This document shows positions 53,419 to 62,971 of a stretch of 64,000 nucleotides of DNA, in pieces. Origin of the DNA: Candidatus Brocadia sinica JPN1 (GTDB lineage Bacteria > Planctomycetota > Brocadiia > Brocadiales > Brocadiaceae); contig NZ_BAFN01000001.1 in the NCBI RefSeq assembly GCF_000949635.1, positions 1,488,001-1,552,000 of the forward strand, read 5' to 3'. The position numbers and the translations under genes are program-made. Each line of letters starts with the position of its first letter. Position 1 is the stretch's first letter. The notes under the pieces are model-generated. The model saw only the letters and a program-made list of their open reading frames with translations, made no database searches and had not been told where the DNA came from.

Positions 53419-54189
53419 ATGAGAGAAAAATATAAGCCAGTTGCCTTGAAGAATGCGCCCATGGAGTATGCGCCAAGCAATGAACTCGGCGTTGTCTTTC
53501 TCTTTGCGCATGTCGCGCGCCTGCTCCAATTTCGGATTGAGGAAATACGCCCCCAATTTCCGGACTGCACTGCCTACCGGCGAATGGGAGACTCGGAGAA
53601 GAAAGCCAGAATAGAGTTCGAGTTCAGATCAAGCAGTTTTAAGGTACATGGTCATGATCAGGCTAAATGCGATGTGATTGTGTGCTGGCATCATGACTGG
53701 CCAGATGTCCCCGGCTCGATTGAGGTCATCGAACTGAAGCGACATTTTGGAGTTGCCCGAAAAGTCTGGATCCAACAGGCAATCAAGAGTCAACAGGAAT
53801 ATCTCGACGAGCATGATCGCATGGAATGGGCACTGTCAAAACGAGCAACCCCCGGAGACTTATTGCTGATGTACAAGTGCGCTCCAGTTTCCGCCATTAC
53901 GGATGTATTCGTGTTTTCAGGAAACGACATTGCGCGGGGTGGCGCAGGATGGCGCGAAGGGGATGCATATTTCGGCGAGATACGCAGAATTTGCCACCTT
54001 GGATCACCGGTATTCCTCGACGATCTTCGGAAGCATAGGGTGCTCAAAACAGCATCGTTTGTCCGCCGCAATATGCAAGGTGTCGGCTTGCTGGCAACGG
54101 AATACTGGCCATACTTGTATGATATGATTCTGGAGCGAAACCCAGCGGCGAGCAAGAAACTAAATCAGCTAAGACCAGACAAACTATAG
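53419..54189 (+). CDS. hypothetical protein with restriction-endonuclease-like N-terminus
   Basis: A 256-residue protein. Residues about 60-115 (EFEFRSSSFKVHGHDQAKCDVIVCWHHDWPDVP, then SIEVIELK) have the ordering of a PD-(D/E)xK-type fold: Glu, Asp and Glu-x-Lys after beta strands. The second half (GDLLLMYKCAPVSAITDVFVFSGND) suggests a small beta domain of EVE/PUA kind. Base composition is richer in G+C than its neighbours (53521-53580 is 55% G+C), so it was probably acquired. No Shine-Dalgarno is evident. The function is not assigned. Confidence 0.7.
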   Translation: MREKYKPVALKNAPMEYAPSNELGVVFLFAHVARLLQFRIEEIRPQFPDCTAYRRMGDSEKKARIEFEFRSSSFKVHGHDQAKCDVIVCWHHDWPDVPGSIEVIELKRHFGVARKVWIQQAIKSQQEYLDEHDRMEWALSKRATPGDLLLMYKCAPVSAITDVFVFSGNDIARGGAGWREGDAYFGEIRRICHLGSPVFLDDLRKHRVLKTASFVRRNMQGVGLLATEYWPYLYDMILERNPAASKKLNQLRPDKL

Positions 54190-54508
54190 GAGAATGCCCA
54201 ACCAAGGTGTGCAGGCGACGCTGTACCCGGGCGTTATGTAAAAAATCATGACTGCCAGGTAGCCAGGTAGGGTAGGCACCGCCTATCAAAAATTGAGCAA
54301 TCGGGGTGGATTCTGCATGAAGGATATGTTCTCGTGAAAACGGGAATTGGATCGAAATGGTTTTGACAAAATAATCGGTAATTGGCGTGGTGCGTGTACG
54401 ACATCCAACGTTAAATATTCGGTTGTCTGTCGCTTTGGAACTGTGAGATTGATTTTGGCGGGCAATGCCCTGCCCTACCTGATTCTAGAATATTTTATGG
54501 AGATAAAT
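54190..54508. other. intergenic debris with repeat fragments
   Basis: Contains short inverted fragments (GGTAGGGTAGGCACCGCC, GGCGGGCAATGCCCTGCC) resembling dispersed repeats. No HigB-type toxin frame was found before the broken HigA gene, so the toxin has been lost or lies elsewhere. Confidence 0.5.
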
Positions 54509-54831
54509 ATGGTTTGCATACCAACACATAGAGAGCCAACCCATCCTGGGGAGATGTCCTTAAAGAATTTTTAATCCCTGTGAGTATCACCTAGCGGGAA
54601 TTGGCAAAGGAAATTCATGTTCCATACCAGGGGATTAATGAAATCATCAACAAACGCCGTGGTGTGACACCCAGTACAGCTTTACGACTTGCAAAATTCT
54701 TTGGGGTTTTAGAAGATTTTTGGATGAATCTGCAACTCAGATGGGATATATACAAAGCGAAACTTCATGAGGCAAAAGAATTAAAGACAATTAGATCCCT
54801 CAGGATGAATGGGTCATTGGTACATTCGTAA
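54509..54831 (+). pseudogene. broken HigA-type antitoxin (XRE helix-turn-helix)
   Basis: Starts MVCIPTHREPTHPGEMSLKNF with GGAG upstream, then a one-base loss in a T tract (54568-54572) stops the frame. The correct frame continues as LIPVSIT, hits an in-frame TAG (54592-54594, where Gln is usual), then RELAKEIHVPYQGINEIINKRRGVTPSTALRLAKFFG, the HigA DNA-binding domain. Adding one T restores the first break but not the amber stop. HigA normally represses higBA and neutralises HigB, which is absent here. Confidence 0.85.
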
Positions 54832-55308
54832 ATTTAACCATGAGATGTCCAACACGTCAGTGCGGTGAAATCGAACCACACGGTGCTTTTTAGCCTTTTG
54901 ATAGTTTGAAGTCTGCAAATCAGTTTTTGCTTCATTTCTTCCGTTTTAGTTCCAGCTTGTTCAATTTGCCTTTTTTCTTCCTTGCGCTTTCTGCGGTCTT
55001 CTTTCTTCTTTTTAAAACAAATCTATATTTGTTTTGAATGAGGGTACTCTGGCTAACCATTTCATATTGAAAATCAGTTGATAATTGCTTCCTGTGTGCT
55101 ATAATTTCATTTTGAAATGGTGTCGTCTTCAATTTTAAATATGATATTTACCGCAGAGTACGCAAAGGACGCAGGGAAGACTTTAAAATTAAAAACTTGT
55201 TCCAGACAGGTTCAGGAATTAAAGTTTTTTCTTAAAAATCTCTGCGAATTCTGCGCTCTTTGCGGTGAGATGAACTATTACTAATTAATATTTGGGAGAT
55301 TGATATAC
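54832..55308. other. intergenic region upstream of argG
   Basis: About 480 bases, including the ACCGCAGAG-type palindrome at 55150-55266. A low-complexity lysine-rich frame on the minus strand (54932-55132) has no ribosome-binding site and was not accepted. Otherwise nothing is recognised. Confidence 0.5.
55150..55266. repeat. palindromic intergenic repeat (ACCGCAGAG type)
   Basis: ACCGCAGAGTACGCAAAGGACGCAG at the left pairs loosely with CTGCGCTCTTTGCGGT at the right. The 117-bp element is of the same general class as the repeat at 48702 but of different sequence. It lies 43 bases before argG. Confidence 0.75.
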
Positions 55309-56601
55309 ATGTCTGAACAACGGAAAAAGGTGGTGCTGGCCTACTCGGGCGGTTTGGATACCTCGGTGGCAATCAAGTGGATTCCCGAAAAATATAACAT
55401 GGATGTTATTACAGTGACCATTGATCTTGGCGCCGTAAAGGACCTGGATGCCATCCGGGAAAAGGCTTTAAAGATTGGGGCTAAAAAGGCGATTGTCATT
55501 GATGCAAAGGATACGTTTGTCAAATATTTTATCTTTCCAGCATTGCAGGCGGGTGCCTTATACGAGGGTGTTTATCCGTTGGCAACGGCCTTAGGGAGAC
55601 CACTGATTGCAAAATTGTTGGCAGATGTGGCACATGAAGAAAAGGCAGATGCCGTGGCACATGGTTGTACAGGGAAAGGGAATGACCAGGTACGTCTGGA
55701 TGTATCCTTGCAGGTATTGAATCCTAAGTTGCAAATCATTGCCCCGGTACGTGAGTGGAAGATGACGCGTGATGAAGAGATCAGATATGCCGAGGAACAT
55801 AATATTCCGGTAGAGGCAAAGATCAAGAGTCCGTACAGTACGGATGAAAATCTCTGGGGGAGAAGCATTGAGTGTGGGATACTGGAAGACCCTTGGGCTG
55901 AACCACCGGAGGAAGTCTACAAATGGACAAAGAATGCAAATGATGCCCCGGATGCACCTGAATACATGGAGATTCATTTTGAAAAGGGGGTCCCTGTGGC
56001 TATTAACGACGAAGAAATGGATGGGGTTACCATTATCAATACCTTGAATGCGAGGGGTGGAAAGCACGGTGTTGGCCGTATTGATCATTTAGAGAACCGA
56101 CTGGTAGGTATTAAGTCTAGGGAGATTTATGAATCTCCAGCTGCTATCATATTACACACGGCCCACAAGTCGTTGGAAGGTATGATTATGACAAAAGATG
56201 CCTTGCGGTTTAAGGATATTGTCTCTTCGCACTATGCGGATTTGATTTATAATGGACTCTGGTTTTCTGCCTTTCACCAGGATCTGGTAGCGTATGTGTT
56301 AAGCAGTCAGAGGCTTATGAAGGGGACGATCCGCATGAAATTAACAAAAGGGACATGCACCGTTGTGGGACGTAAATCACCGATGTCCCTTTATAGCGAA
56401 AAATTGGCCACGTATCAGAAAGAAGATACCTTTGATCACAGCGCCTCTCTTGGGTTTATTAAGATATATGGTTTACCGGTAAAGATACAGGCCCAAAAGC
56501 AAATGGATGTTTTAGCAGGGAGGGAGGCATTACATCTGGATTCAATCATGCCGCCGAAGGTTAAATCTCTAGGCAAGGCAGAGGGGGATAAAAAAAGGTG
56601 A
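55309..56601 (+). CDS. argG: argininosuccinate synthase
   Basis: Joins citrulline and aspartate with ATP. The 430-residue protein contains the PP-loop VVLAYSGGLDTSVAIKW, YPLATALGRPLIAKLL, AHGCTGKGNDQVRLDVS, IKSPYSTDENLWGRSIECGILEDP and VGRIDHLENRLVGIKSREIYE. ATG at 55309 is chosen with GGGAGA upstream; an in-frame TTG at 55300 is too close to it. It is followed after 4 bases by the radical SAM gene. Confidence 0.96.
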   Translation: MSEQRKKVVLAYSGGLDTSVAIKWIPEKYNMDVITVTIDLGAVKDLDAIREKALKIGAKKAIVIDAKDTFVKYFIFPALQAGALYEGVYPLATALGRPLIAKLLADVAHEEKADAVAHGCTGKGNDQVRLDVSLQVLNPKLQIIAPVREWKMTRDEEIRYAEEHNIPVEAKIKSPYSTDENLWGRSIECGILEDPWAEPPEEVYKWTKNANDAPDAPEYMEIHFEKGVPVAINDEEMDGVTIINTLNARGGKHGVGRIDHLENRLVGIKSREIYESPAAIILHTAHKSLEGMIMTKDALRFKDIVSSHYADLIYNGLWFSAFHQDLVAYVLSSQRLMKGTIRMKLTKGTCTVVGRKSPMSLYSEKLATYQKEDTFDHSASLGFIKIYGLPVKIQAQKQMDVLAGREALHLDSIMPPKVKSLGKAEGDKKR

Positions 56602-56605
56602 AGTA

Positions 56606-58369
56606 ATGAAAATACTGCTCATATTCCCACCGTCGTGGCACCCTTCACAGCCCTACCTCAGTTTACCCTCTTTAACGGCTTTTTTAAGACAAAGCGGTGT
56701 ATGTGACGTCGTCCAGAGAGATATTAACATTGAGTTACTGGATGTTCTCCTTACGGAAAAGACTTGTGGTGAATTTTATCAGAGGATTGTTGATAAATTA
56801 AGACGCATGGATACTATGAGAGCGGCGCCCCACTGGGGAGCTGCTCCTGGTGAACGTGAAAAACGCCAGGCCCTGGTTCATGCAGTGGAAACAATTCCTG
56901 ATATTATGAAAAAGGTAGAATCTGCGAAACGTACCTTAAGGTCAGAGGGTTTTTACGATCTCGATCGGTACATTGAAAGTATTAATGTTGTTAATGAAGT
57001 TCTCGGGATCATATCAACCCTGTACTATCCCTCATCGCTGACCGCGCTCAACAACGATATGCGGTATTCTGTGTATTCCTCTCAGGAAATTTTTAAGGCA
57101 CTGGATAATGAGGAAGAAAATATCTTCCTTAATCTTTATAAAGACTATTTTCTTCCTTCTATCCTGGAGTTCTCTCCAAAATTAGTGGGTATTTCCATTA
57201 CCAGCACTTCTCAGATCATTCCGGGGCTCACCCTTGCAAAACTGATAAAGGACCGCAACAAAGAGGTTCACATTACCATAGGAGGAAGTGTTTTTACGAA
57301 GCTCATTGAAAATTTGAAGAAGGTGGATAGCCTCTTTTCGATTGTGGATAGCTTTGTTGTTTTTGAAGGCGAGCATGCCTTGCTGGAACTTGCAGGGCAG
57401 GTCGATGGTAAGAGGGATTTTAAAAAGGTACCCAATCTGATTTATCGGGAAAACAACGCCACCAGGATCAATGAGCCATTTTATGCGGAAGACCTGAATA
57501 GGCTTCCTACGCCCGACTTTGATGGGCTTCCCCTGAGGCTTTACCATGCCCCTGCATCCGTCCTTCCCGTGCAAACATCAAGGGGGTGTTATTACAGGAA
57601 ATGTGCCTTTTGTAACCTGCATCTTGACCATAGGAATTTTCGATTGCGGAAGGCGGATTTACTCCTGGAAGATATCAATAAACTCTCGCAAAAATACCAT
57701 ACGCCATATTTTTTCTTTACTGACGAATCCGTTCCCGTCAATCAATTGCGGGAGATATCTCAAGGCCTGCTGGAAAACAAATGGGATATAAAATGGATGG
57801 GAGGGGTGCGATTTGAAAATGCCCTTAATGATGACGCGCTGGGGAAGATGTATAAATCCGGATGTCAAAAATTGGTTTTTGGCCTGGAATCATACAATCA
57901 ACGTGTGTTGGATTTAATGAAAAAGGGGATAAAGGCGGACATTGTGAAAAGGATATTGGATGGATGCCTGAAAGTAGGCATAGCATTCCACCTCTATATA
58001 ATTATTGGATTTCCAACTGAAACCGAAAAAGAGGCATTGGAGACACTTGATTTTGTACTCAGGAAAGAATATCTGGATTCGCCGGGTTTTTCCTGCCTGC
58101 CGTCCCTTTTTGGAATGGAAAAGGATTCTCCGATTACTCAAAATCCCTCGGAATACGGGCTGGCGAGCATCATGGCGCCCGGAGGAGAGGATTTGGGATT
58201 AGGTTATTTTTACGAAGTAGTGCAGGGCATGTCGCCGGAAGAAGCTGAGAGGATGTATCAATACGTTATCAGTCAATTAAGTGAGAGTCTCTGCCCCTTT
58301 CCGTATAATTATTCAATGTCCGATGGGCTGTTATATATTACTCACAATAAAGGAAAATGTTTTCATTAA
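56606..58369 (+). CDS. B12-binding-domain radical SAM protein
   Basis: A 587-residue protein. The N-terminal cobalamin-binding-like region (LLIFPPSWHPSQPYLSLPSLTAFLR ... ITIGGSVF) is followed by a radical SAM domain with SRGCYYRKCAFCNL, giving Cys-x4-Cys-x2-Cys rather than the canonical x3 spacing. FTDESV, GVRFENALND and VFGLESYNQRVLDLMKKG follow. Class B radical SAM enzymes methylate or rearrange substrates; no substrate is known here. It overlaps the histidine kinase by 13 bases and follows argG, so the four genes may be one transcript. Confidence 0.9.
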   Translation: MKILLIFPPSWHPSQPYLSLPSLTAFLRQSGVCDVVQRDINIELLDVLLTEKTCGEFYQRIVDKLRRMDTMRAAPHWGAAPGEREKRQALVHAVETIPDIMKKVESAKRTLRSEGFYDLDRYIESINVVNEVLGIISTLYYPSSLTALNNDMRYSVYSSQEIFKALDNEEENIFLNLYKDYFLPSILEFSPKLVGISITSTSQIIPGLTLAKLIKDRNKEVHITIGGSVFTKLIENLKKVDSLFSIVDSFVVFEGEHALLELAGQVDGKRDFKKVPNLIYRENNATRINEPFYAEDLNRLPTPDFDGLPLRLYHAPASVLPVQTSRGCYYRKCAFCNLHLDHRNFRLRKADLLLEDINKLSQKYHTPYFFFTDESVPVNQLREISQGLLENKWDIKWMGGVRFENALNDDALGKMYKSGCQKLVFGLESYNQRVLDLMKKGIKADIVKRILDGCLKVGIAFHLYIIIGFPTETEKEALETLDFVLRKEYLDSPGFSCLPSLFGMEKDSPITQNPSEYGLASIMAPGGEDLGLGYFYEVVQGMSPEEAERMYQYVISQLSESLCPFPYNYSMSDGLLYITHNKGKCFH

Positions 58370-61300
58370 AGTCTATTAAAAACAAGCTCATACTGATACT
58401 TTTAGTATGTTCATTTACGCCATTACTGTTGTTGCGTTTTATGGCCTTCCCCAAGGCACAAAAGGATCTGGAAGAGGCCTTGATACGAAACTTGGAGGGG
58501 GTAAAGCAAAAACAGACAGAAATTGTAAAAATGTGGTTTGGCGAAAGGAAGCATGACGCAAAGATTGTCAGTAAAAATGTCTCTGCCGTATGGGAACGAA
58601 GTGTGGATGGCAGGAGCAGGGATTTTTCAAAGCTCTATGAATATATCGAGATGATTAAAACAGAGTACGGGTATAAATCCGTATATATTATCTCACGGGA
58701 TGGCACAGTGCTTGTGTCCACAGAGAGGGAACAGGTGGGTTCTAACATTATGAGCCATGATTATTGCAGAGAGGCGTTGAATGGACGTATTTTTATATCC
58801 AGAATTCAACGTCTTCTTCCGGGCGAAGGCGAGAACAAAAAGGGTGATGGTGACGAACCGATGATGTTTATATCAGCTCCGCTCATTGGTTCTGACAACC
58901 TTATGTTCGGGGCGGTTATTCTCAAGGTAACAACATTACCACTCAGCGAAATTATGAAAAGTGCGAAACTGGGAAAGACAGGGGAAACCTTTCTCATCAA
59001 CAGAGAGGGCTTTATGCTCACGGAGTCGAGATTTGTTGATGCGATAAAAAAGGCTGGCCTGGTTTACCAAAGGACGGCATTAGAGTTAAGGGTGGTAAAT
59101 CCCCATACAGGAAAACTCACAGATGGCGCTCAAAAATGTCTGAACGGTAAAGACGGATACGATATGGAAGGTTATATAAATTACGATGGCAGGAAGGTGC
59201 TGGGGGCATGGTGCTGGATTCCGGAGCATAATTGTGGTTTACTTGCGCAGATCAATATCAAGGAAGGGTATGGGGCGGCTTACAGCTTGAAAAGATTTGT
59301 TCTTTCAATGCTGCTGGTGTTGGCTTTCCCATTGCTCCTGGCCGCATTTTACTTCGGCAAACGGATTTCAGATCCCATCCTCAATATAACAGAGGTAACG
59401 AAAAAAATCACCAGCGGAGATCTGGGACAACGGGTAAAAGGGAGTGGCAAAAAAGATGAAATTAGTGAATTGTCGCAGTCGTTTAATATTATGGCGGAAT
59501 CTTTAGAGGAAAAAACGGTCAAATTAAAGAATTATACGATTGATCTTGAAAATACCGTAAAAGAGAGAACCCTTAAGCTGCAGGAGACAACGAATTTTTT
59601 AAATAGTATTTTGGCTGGTTCAACGGAATATTCAATTATTGCGCAGGATTTGAATGGAAATATCCTTGCGTTTAATGCGGGAGCAAGCCTGATTTATGGC
59701 TATGGACCGGAAGAAGTGATTGGAATAGCCAATGTGAGAGATCTTCATACTGCCGAAGATGTGCAGTTAGGGAAGGTGGAGTATATTCTGGATGTGGCGC
59801 GGAGAACGGGCCGATATGAGGGAGAGGTTGTAAGAAGGAGGAAAAACGGCGAGATATTTCCTGTTCATGTCACTTTTACATTACGACGCAATGAAAATGG
59901 GTATCCAATCGGGTTTGTAGTAATATCAAAAGACATTACAAAAGAGAAATTGGTGGCGCTTGAAAAAGAAATTGTAAATAATGTCAATAAGGTAATTGCA
60001 TCGGGTTTAGAGATTAAAGAAGTTTATAAAAATATTTACCTTGAACTGAAACGCATGATCGATTTTACCTGGTTCGGTGTCGCGAGTCTCATCGATGGGA
60101 CAGAAATTACGGAGAATTTCAATATTGTTGAGGGGGAATTATTATCCACTGATTGGTTCGCAAGCTGTCAGTCTCCATTTCATGCAACGGCACAGGGTAT
60201 TGCCATGAAGAAGGGCGTGCCCGTTGTTGTTGCAGATACGGTTGGGGGAGAATATCAGTTTGATCGGGAATTATGCGAGAAGGGTATACATGCATATTTG
60301 TGTTTTCCATTGAAATTAAAAGGAATTACCACGGGAGCTATTACGCTGGGGAGCAAAAAAAAAGATGCTTTTACGGAGGTGCATTTTGGATTATTGAATC
60401 AAATTACACCACAATTAGCTATTGCCATCGAAAATACAAGACTTTTCCTGTCGATAAGGGAATCAGAAAAGAAATATCGGGATCTGGTGGAAAACGCGCC
60501 GGAAATGATCCATGAAATCAGTCTCGAAGGGAAATTTATTAACGTAAATAAGACGGAATTGAATAAATTGGGGTATTCAATAGAAGAGATGAGGCAGATG
60601 ACGCTTGAAGATATTGTGCCAGGTGAATGCCGCGAGGAAATAAAGAGACATATGAAACGGATCAAAGAAACCGGGAGCAGTGAATTAGAAACGGTATTTC
60701 TGGCAAAATCAGGAAAGGAAATCAATGTCGAGATTAACGGAACAGGTCTTTATAATACCAAAACGGGCGAAAGTATTTGTGTGAGGGCATTTGTAAGGGA
60801 TATTACAGAAAGGAAAAAGATGGAGGAGCAGGTACGGAGATCTGAAAAATTGGCCTCAATGGGTGAACTTGCCGCGGCAATTGCACATGAGATCAGAAAT
60901 CCCCTTGGTGCGATCTGCAACTCGGTGGGAATTCTGGACACCCATTTGAAACTGACGGGGCAGGATAAGAATCTCCTGGAGATGATCGTTGGGCAATCTG
61001 AAAGATTGGATAGGATTATCAGCGATTTCTTAACCTTTGCGCATCCGCGTGAACCTTCCTTTTCTCTTCAGGATATTCGGGAAGTAGTTAAAAATACCAT
61101 TTTCCTGTTAGAGCAGGATAGCCGATGTACTGACCAGATCGAGATAAAGGAGATTTATGAAAGCATATTGCCGAAGGTATATATTGATACGGATTTAATC
61201 CACCAGGTATTGTGGAATTTGTTTATAAATTCTCTGCAGGCTATGCCAAATGGGGGACAGATCAGGATAATGGTAAGGAAAACTAGTCTCTTTTTACGAG

Positions 61301-61554
61301 ATGCTGTGGAGATTGTGATATCAGATACTGGGGGAGGTATACCTGCCCATGAGTTGGATAAAATATTTGAACCTTTTTATACGACGAAATCAGAAGGCAC
61401 AGGCTTGGGTCTCTCAGTGGTCCAGCGTATTATTGATGACCACGGGGGAACTATTGATGCGAAGAGTAAAGAGGGCAAGGGGACAACCTTTTATATTAAG
61501 TTGCCTGTCGGAAATGAAAAATTGGCAATCCAGAGTACCTTTTTAATGGGATGA
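58357..61554 (+). CDS. multi-domain sensor histidine kinase (Cache, HAMP, PAS, GAF, PAS)
   Basis: A 1065-residue membrane kinase. A first TM (LILILLVCSFTPLLLLRFMAF) precedes a periplasmic dCache-like sensor (about 40-300: SVYIISRDGTVLVSTEREQVG, GETFLINREGFMLTESRF) and a second TM (LSMLLVLAFPLLLAAFYF). Then come HAMP (ISDPILNITEVTKKITSGDLGQRV), PAS (SILAGSTEYSIIAQDLNGNIL), GAF (IYLELKRMIDFTWFGVAS), a second PAS (DLVENAPEMIHEISLEGKF), HisKA with phospho-His in AAIAHEIRNPLGAI, and HATPase (LWNLFINSLQAM, SDTGGGIPAHE, GTGLGLSVVQRI). It probably phosphorylates the NtrC-type regulator 10 bases downstream. The signal is unknown. Confidence 0.94.
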   Translation: MFSLKSIKNKLILILLVCSFTPLLLLRFMAFPKAQKDLEEALIRNLEGVKQKQTEIVKMWFGERKHDAKIVSKNVSAVWERSVDGRSRDFSKLYEYIEMIKTEYGYKSVYIISRDGTVLVSTEREQVGSNIMSHDYCREALNGRIFISRIQRLLPGEGENKKGDGDEPMMFISAPLIGSDNLMFGAVILKVTTLPLSEIMKSAKLGKTGETFLINREGFMLTESRFVDAIKKAGLVYQRTALELRVVNPHTGKLTDGAQKCLNGKDGYDMEGYINYDGRKVLGAWCWIPEHNCGLLAQINIKEGYGAAYSLKRFVLSMLLVLAFPLLLAAFYFGKRISDPILNITEVTKKITSGDLGQRVKGSGKKDEISELSQSFNIMAESLEEKTVKLKNYTIDLENTVKERTLKLQETTNFLNSILAGSTEYSIIAQDLNGNILAFNAGASLIYGYGPEEVIGIANVRDLHTAEDVQLGKVEYILDVARRTGRYEGEVVRRRKNGEIFPVHVTFTLRRNENGYPIGFVVISKDITKEKLVALEKEIVNNVNKVIASGLEIKEVYKNIYLELKRMIDFTWFGVASLIDGTEITENFNIVEGELLSTDWFASCQSPFHATAQGIAMKKGVPVVVADTVGGEYQFDRELCEKGIHAYLCFPLKLKGITTGAITLGSKKKDAFTEVHFGLLNQITPQLAIAIENTRLFLSIRESEKKYRDLVENAPEMIHEISLEGKFINVNKTELNKLGYSIEEMRQMTLEDIVPGECREEIKRHMKRIKETGSSELETVFLAKSGKEINVEINGTGLYNTKTGESICVRAFVRDITERKKMEEQVRRSEKLASMGELAAAIAHEIRNPLGAICNSVGILDTHLKLTGQDKNLLEMIVGQSERLDRIISDFLTFAHPREPSFSLQDIREVVKNTIFLLEQDSRCTDQIEIKEIYESILPKVYIDTDLIHQVLWNLFINSLQAMPNGGQIRIMVRKTSLFLRDAVEIVISDTGGGIPAHELDKIFEPFYTTKSEGTGLGLSVVQRIIDDHGGTIDAKSKEGKGTTFYIKLPVGNEKLAIQSTFLMG

Positions 61555-61564
61555 TGTAAGAGTT

Positions 61565-62971
61565 ATGGAAAACGGTAAAATCCTTGTTGTGGAAGATCAA
61601 GATGCCATGAGAGAATCCCTCGTGATTGCTTTTAGAGATGAAGGATATCAGGTTGAAGGCGTTGCAAGCGGGGAAGAGGCCATTCAAAAATTGGATAGTC
61701 ATAATGTATATGACCTGGTAGTTACAGATTTAAAGATGAAAAAGGTTGACGGTCTGGAAGTGCTCAAGGCGGTAAAAGCTGCAAATCCATCCACGGAAGT
61801 GGTGCTGATTACTGCTTATGGTACTATTAGCACGGCAGTTCAGGCAATTCGGGATGGGGCATACGATTATGTGACGAAACCCTTTCGTCACCAGGAAATC
61901 TTGAAAGTTGCAAAAAAAGCGATTGAAAAGAAGAGCTTGAAGGACAGGGTCAGGTACCTCGAAGGAGAAATTAGAGATAAATATAAATTTGAGGGTATTG
62001 TGGGTAATTCTAATGCCATGCTGGAAGTGCTAAAAATAACTTCACATGTATGTCGTACTGAAAGTACAGTCCTGATAACGGGGGAGAGTGGGACAGGAAA
62101 AGAGCTCATTGCGAGGGCTATTCATTACAATAGTCTTCGAAAAGACGGCCCGTTTGTTGTAATCAATTGTGGTGCGTTACCGGAAAATTTGCAGGAAAGT
62201 GAACTATTTGGGCATATGCGAGGGGCATTTACGGGGGCTGTGAAAGATAAGGTTGGGTTATTTCTGCAGGCTCAAAAGGGGACGATTTTATTAGACGAGA
62301 TTGGTGAGACTTCGCCGTCAACACAGGTAAAACTCCTGAGGTTCTTACAGGATGGGGAGATCCGCCCGGTTGGTGGAAACAAAGCCATATATGTAGATGT
62401 AAGAATTATTGCGGCCACCAATGAAAATTTAGAAAAAGCCGTTGAGTCGGGGAAATTCAGAAAAGATCTCTTTTATCGAATTAATGTGATACGTATTCAT
62501 CTTCCTCCCTTGAGAGAACGGAGGGAAGATGTCCCGCTTTTGGTAGAATATTTTTTGGAAGAAATTTTAGAAAAACTGAAAAAGGGAAAAAGGGTATTTT
62601 CCAAAGAATCAATGCGGGCGTTGGTGAACTATGATTGGCCTGGTAATATCAGAGAGCTTCAGAACATAATAGAGCGGGCTGTTACTTTGTCTAAGAACGA
62701 GATAATAAATGCAGACGAACTTCCGCTTCCTGTAGAGGAATTTGCTGCACTTGCCAGAGATCCTCTGGAAGATCAGAAGAGGAAATCGTTCATTGTAACA
62801 ACGCTCGCAGAACAGGAAAAAAATGCAATCATTGAGGCACTGAATAAATACGGCGGAAATCAAACAAGAGTTTCTCAAATACTTGGGATATCAACAACAA
62901 CTCTTTGGAGAAAGATCAAAAAATATCGGATTAAACCACAGCACGAAATTTCGGACACCATTGGCACATAA
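61565..62971 (+). CDS. sigma54-dependent NtrC-family response regulator
   Basis: A 468-residue regulator. Receiver domain: VVEDQDAMRES, phospho-acceptor Asp55 in VVTDLKM, and Lys in YDYVTKPF. AAA+ domain: Walker A GESGTGKELIARAIHY, the sigma54-contact GAFTGA loop, Walker B ILLDEIGE, and RIIAATN with arginine fingers. A Fis-type helix-turn-helix closes the protein (KYGGNQTRVSQILGISTTTLWRKIKKY). It activates sigma54 promoters when phosphorylated, presumably by the adjacent kinase. Its terminator follows at 63078. Confidence 0.96.
   Translation: MENGKILVVEDQDAMRESLVIAFRDEGYQVEGVASGEEAIQKLDSHNVYDLVVTDLKMKKVDGLEVLKAVKAANPSTEVVLITAYGTISTAVQAIRDGAYDYVTKPFRHQEILKVAKKAIEKKSLKDRVRYLEGEIRDKYKFEGIVGNSNAMLEVLKITSHVCRTESTVLITGESGTGKELIARAIHYNSLRKDGPFVVINCGALPENLQESELFGHMRGAFTGAVKDKVGLFLQAQKGTILLDEIGETSPSTQVKLLRFLQDGEIRPVGGNKAIYVDVRIIAATNENLEKAVESGKFRKDLFYRINVIRIHLPPLRERREDVPLLVEYFLEEILEKLKKGKRVFSKESMRALVNYDWPGNIRELQNIIERAVTLSKNEIINADELPLPVEEFAALARDPLEDQKRKSFIVTTLAEQEKNAIIEALNKYGGNQTRVSQILGISTTTLWRKIKKYRIKPQHEISDTIGT

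Noticed and set aside
54230-54508. HigB toxin gene before the broken higA
   Set aside because: No frame shows RelE/HigB motifs; the sequence consists of repeat fragments.
54932-55132. 66-aa lysine-rich minus-strand frame
   Set aside because: TTG start without ribosome-binding site, low-complexity C-terminus and no homology recognised.
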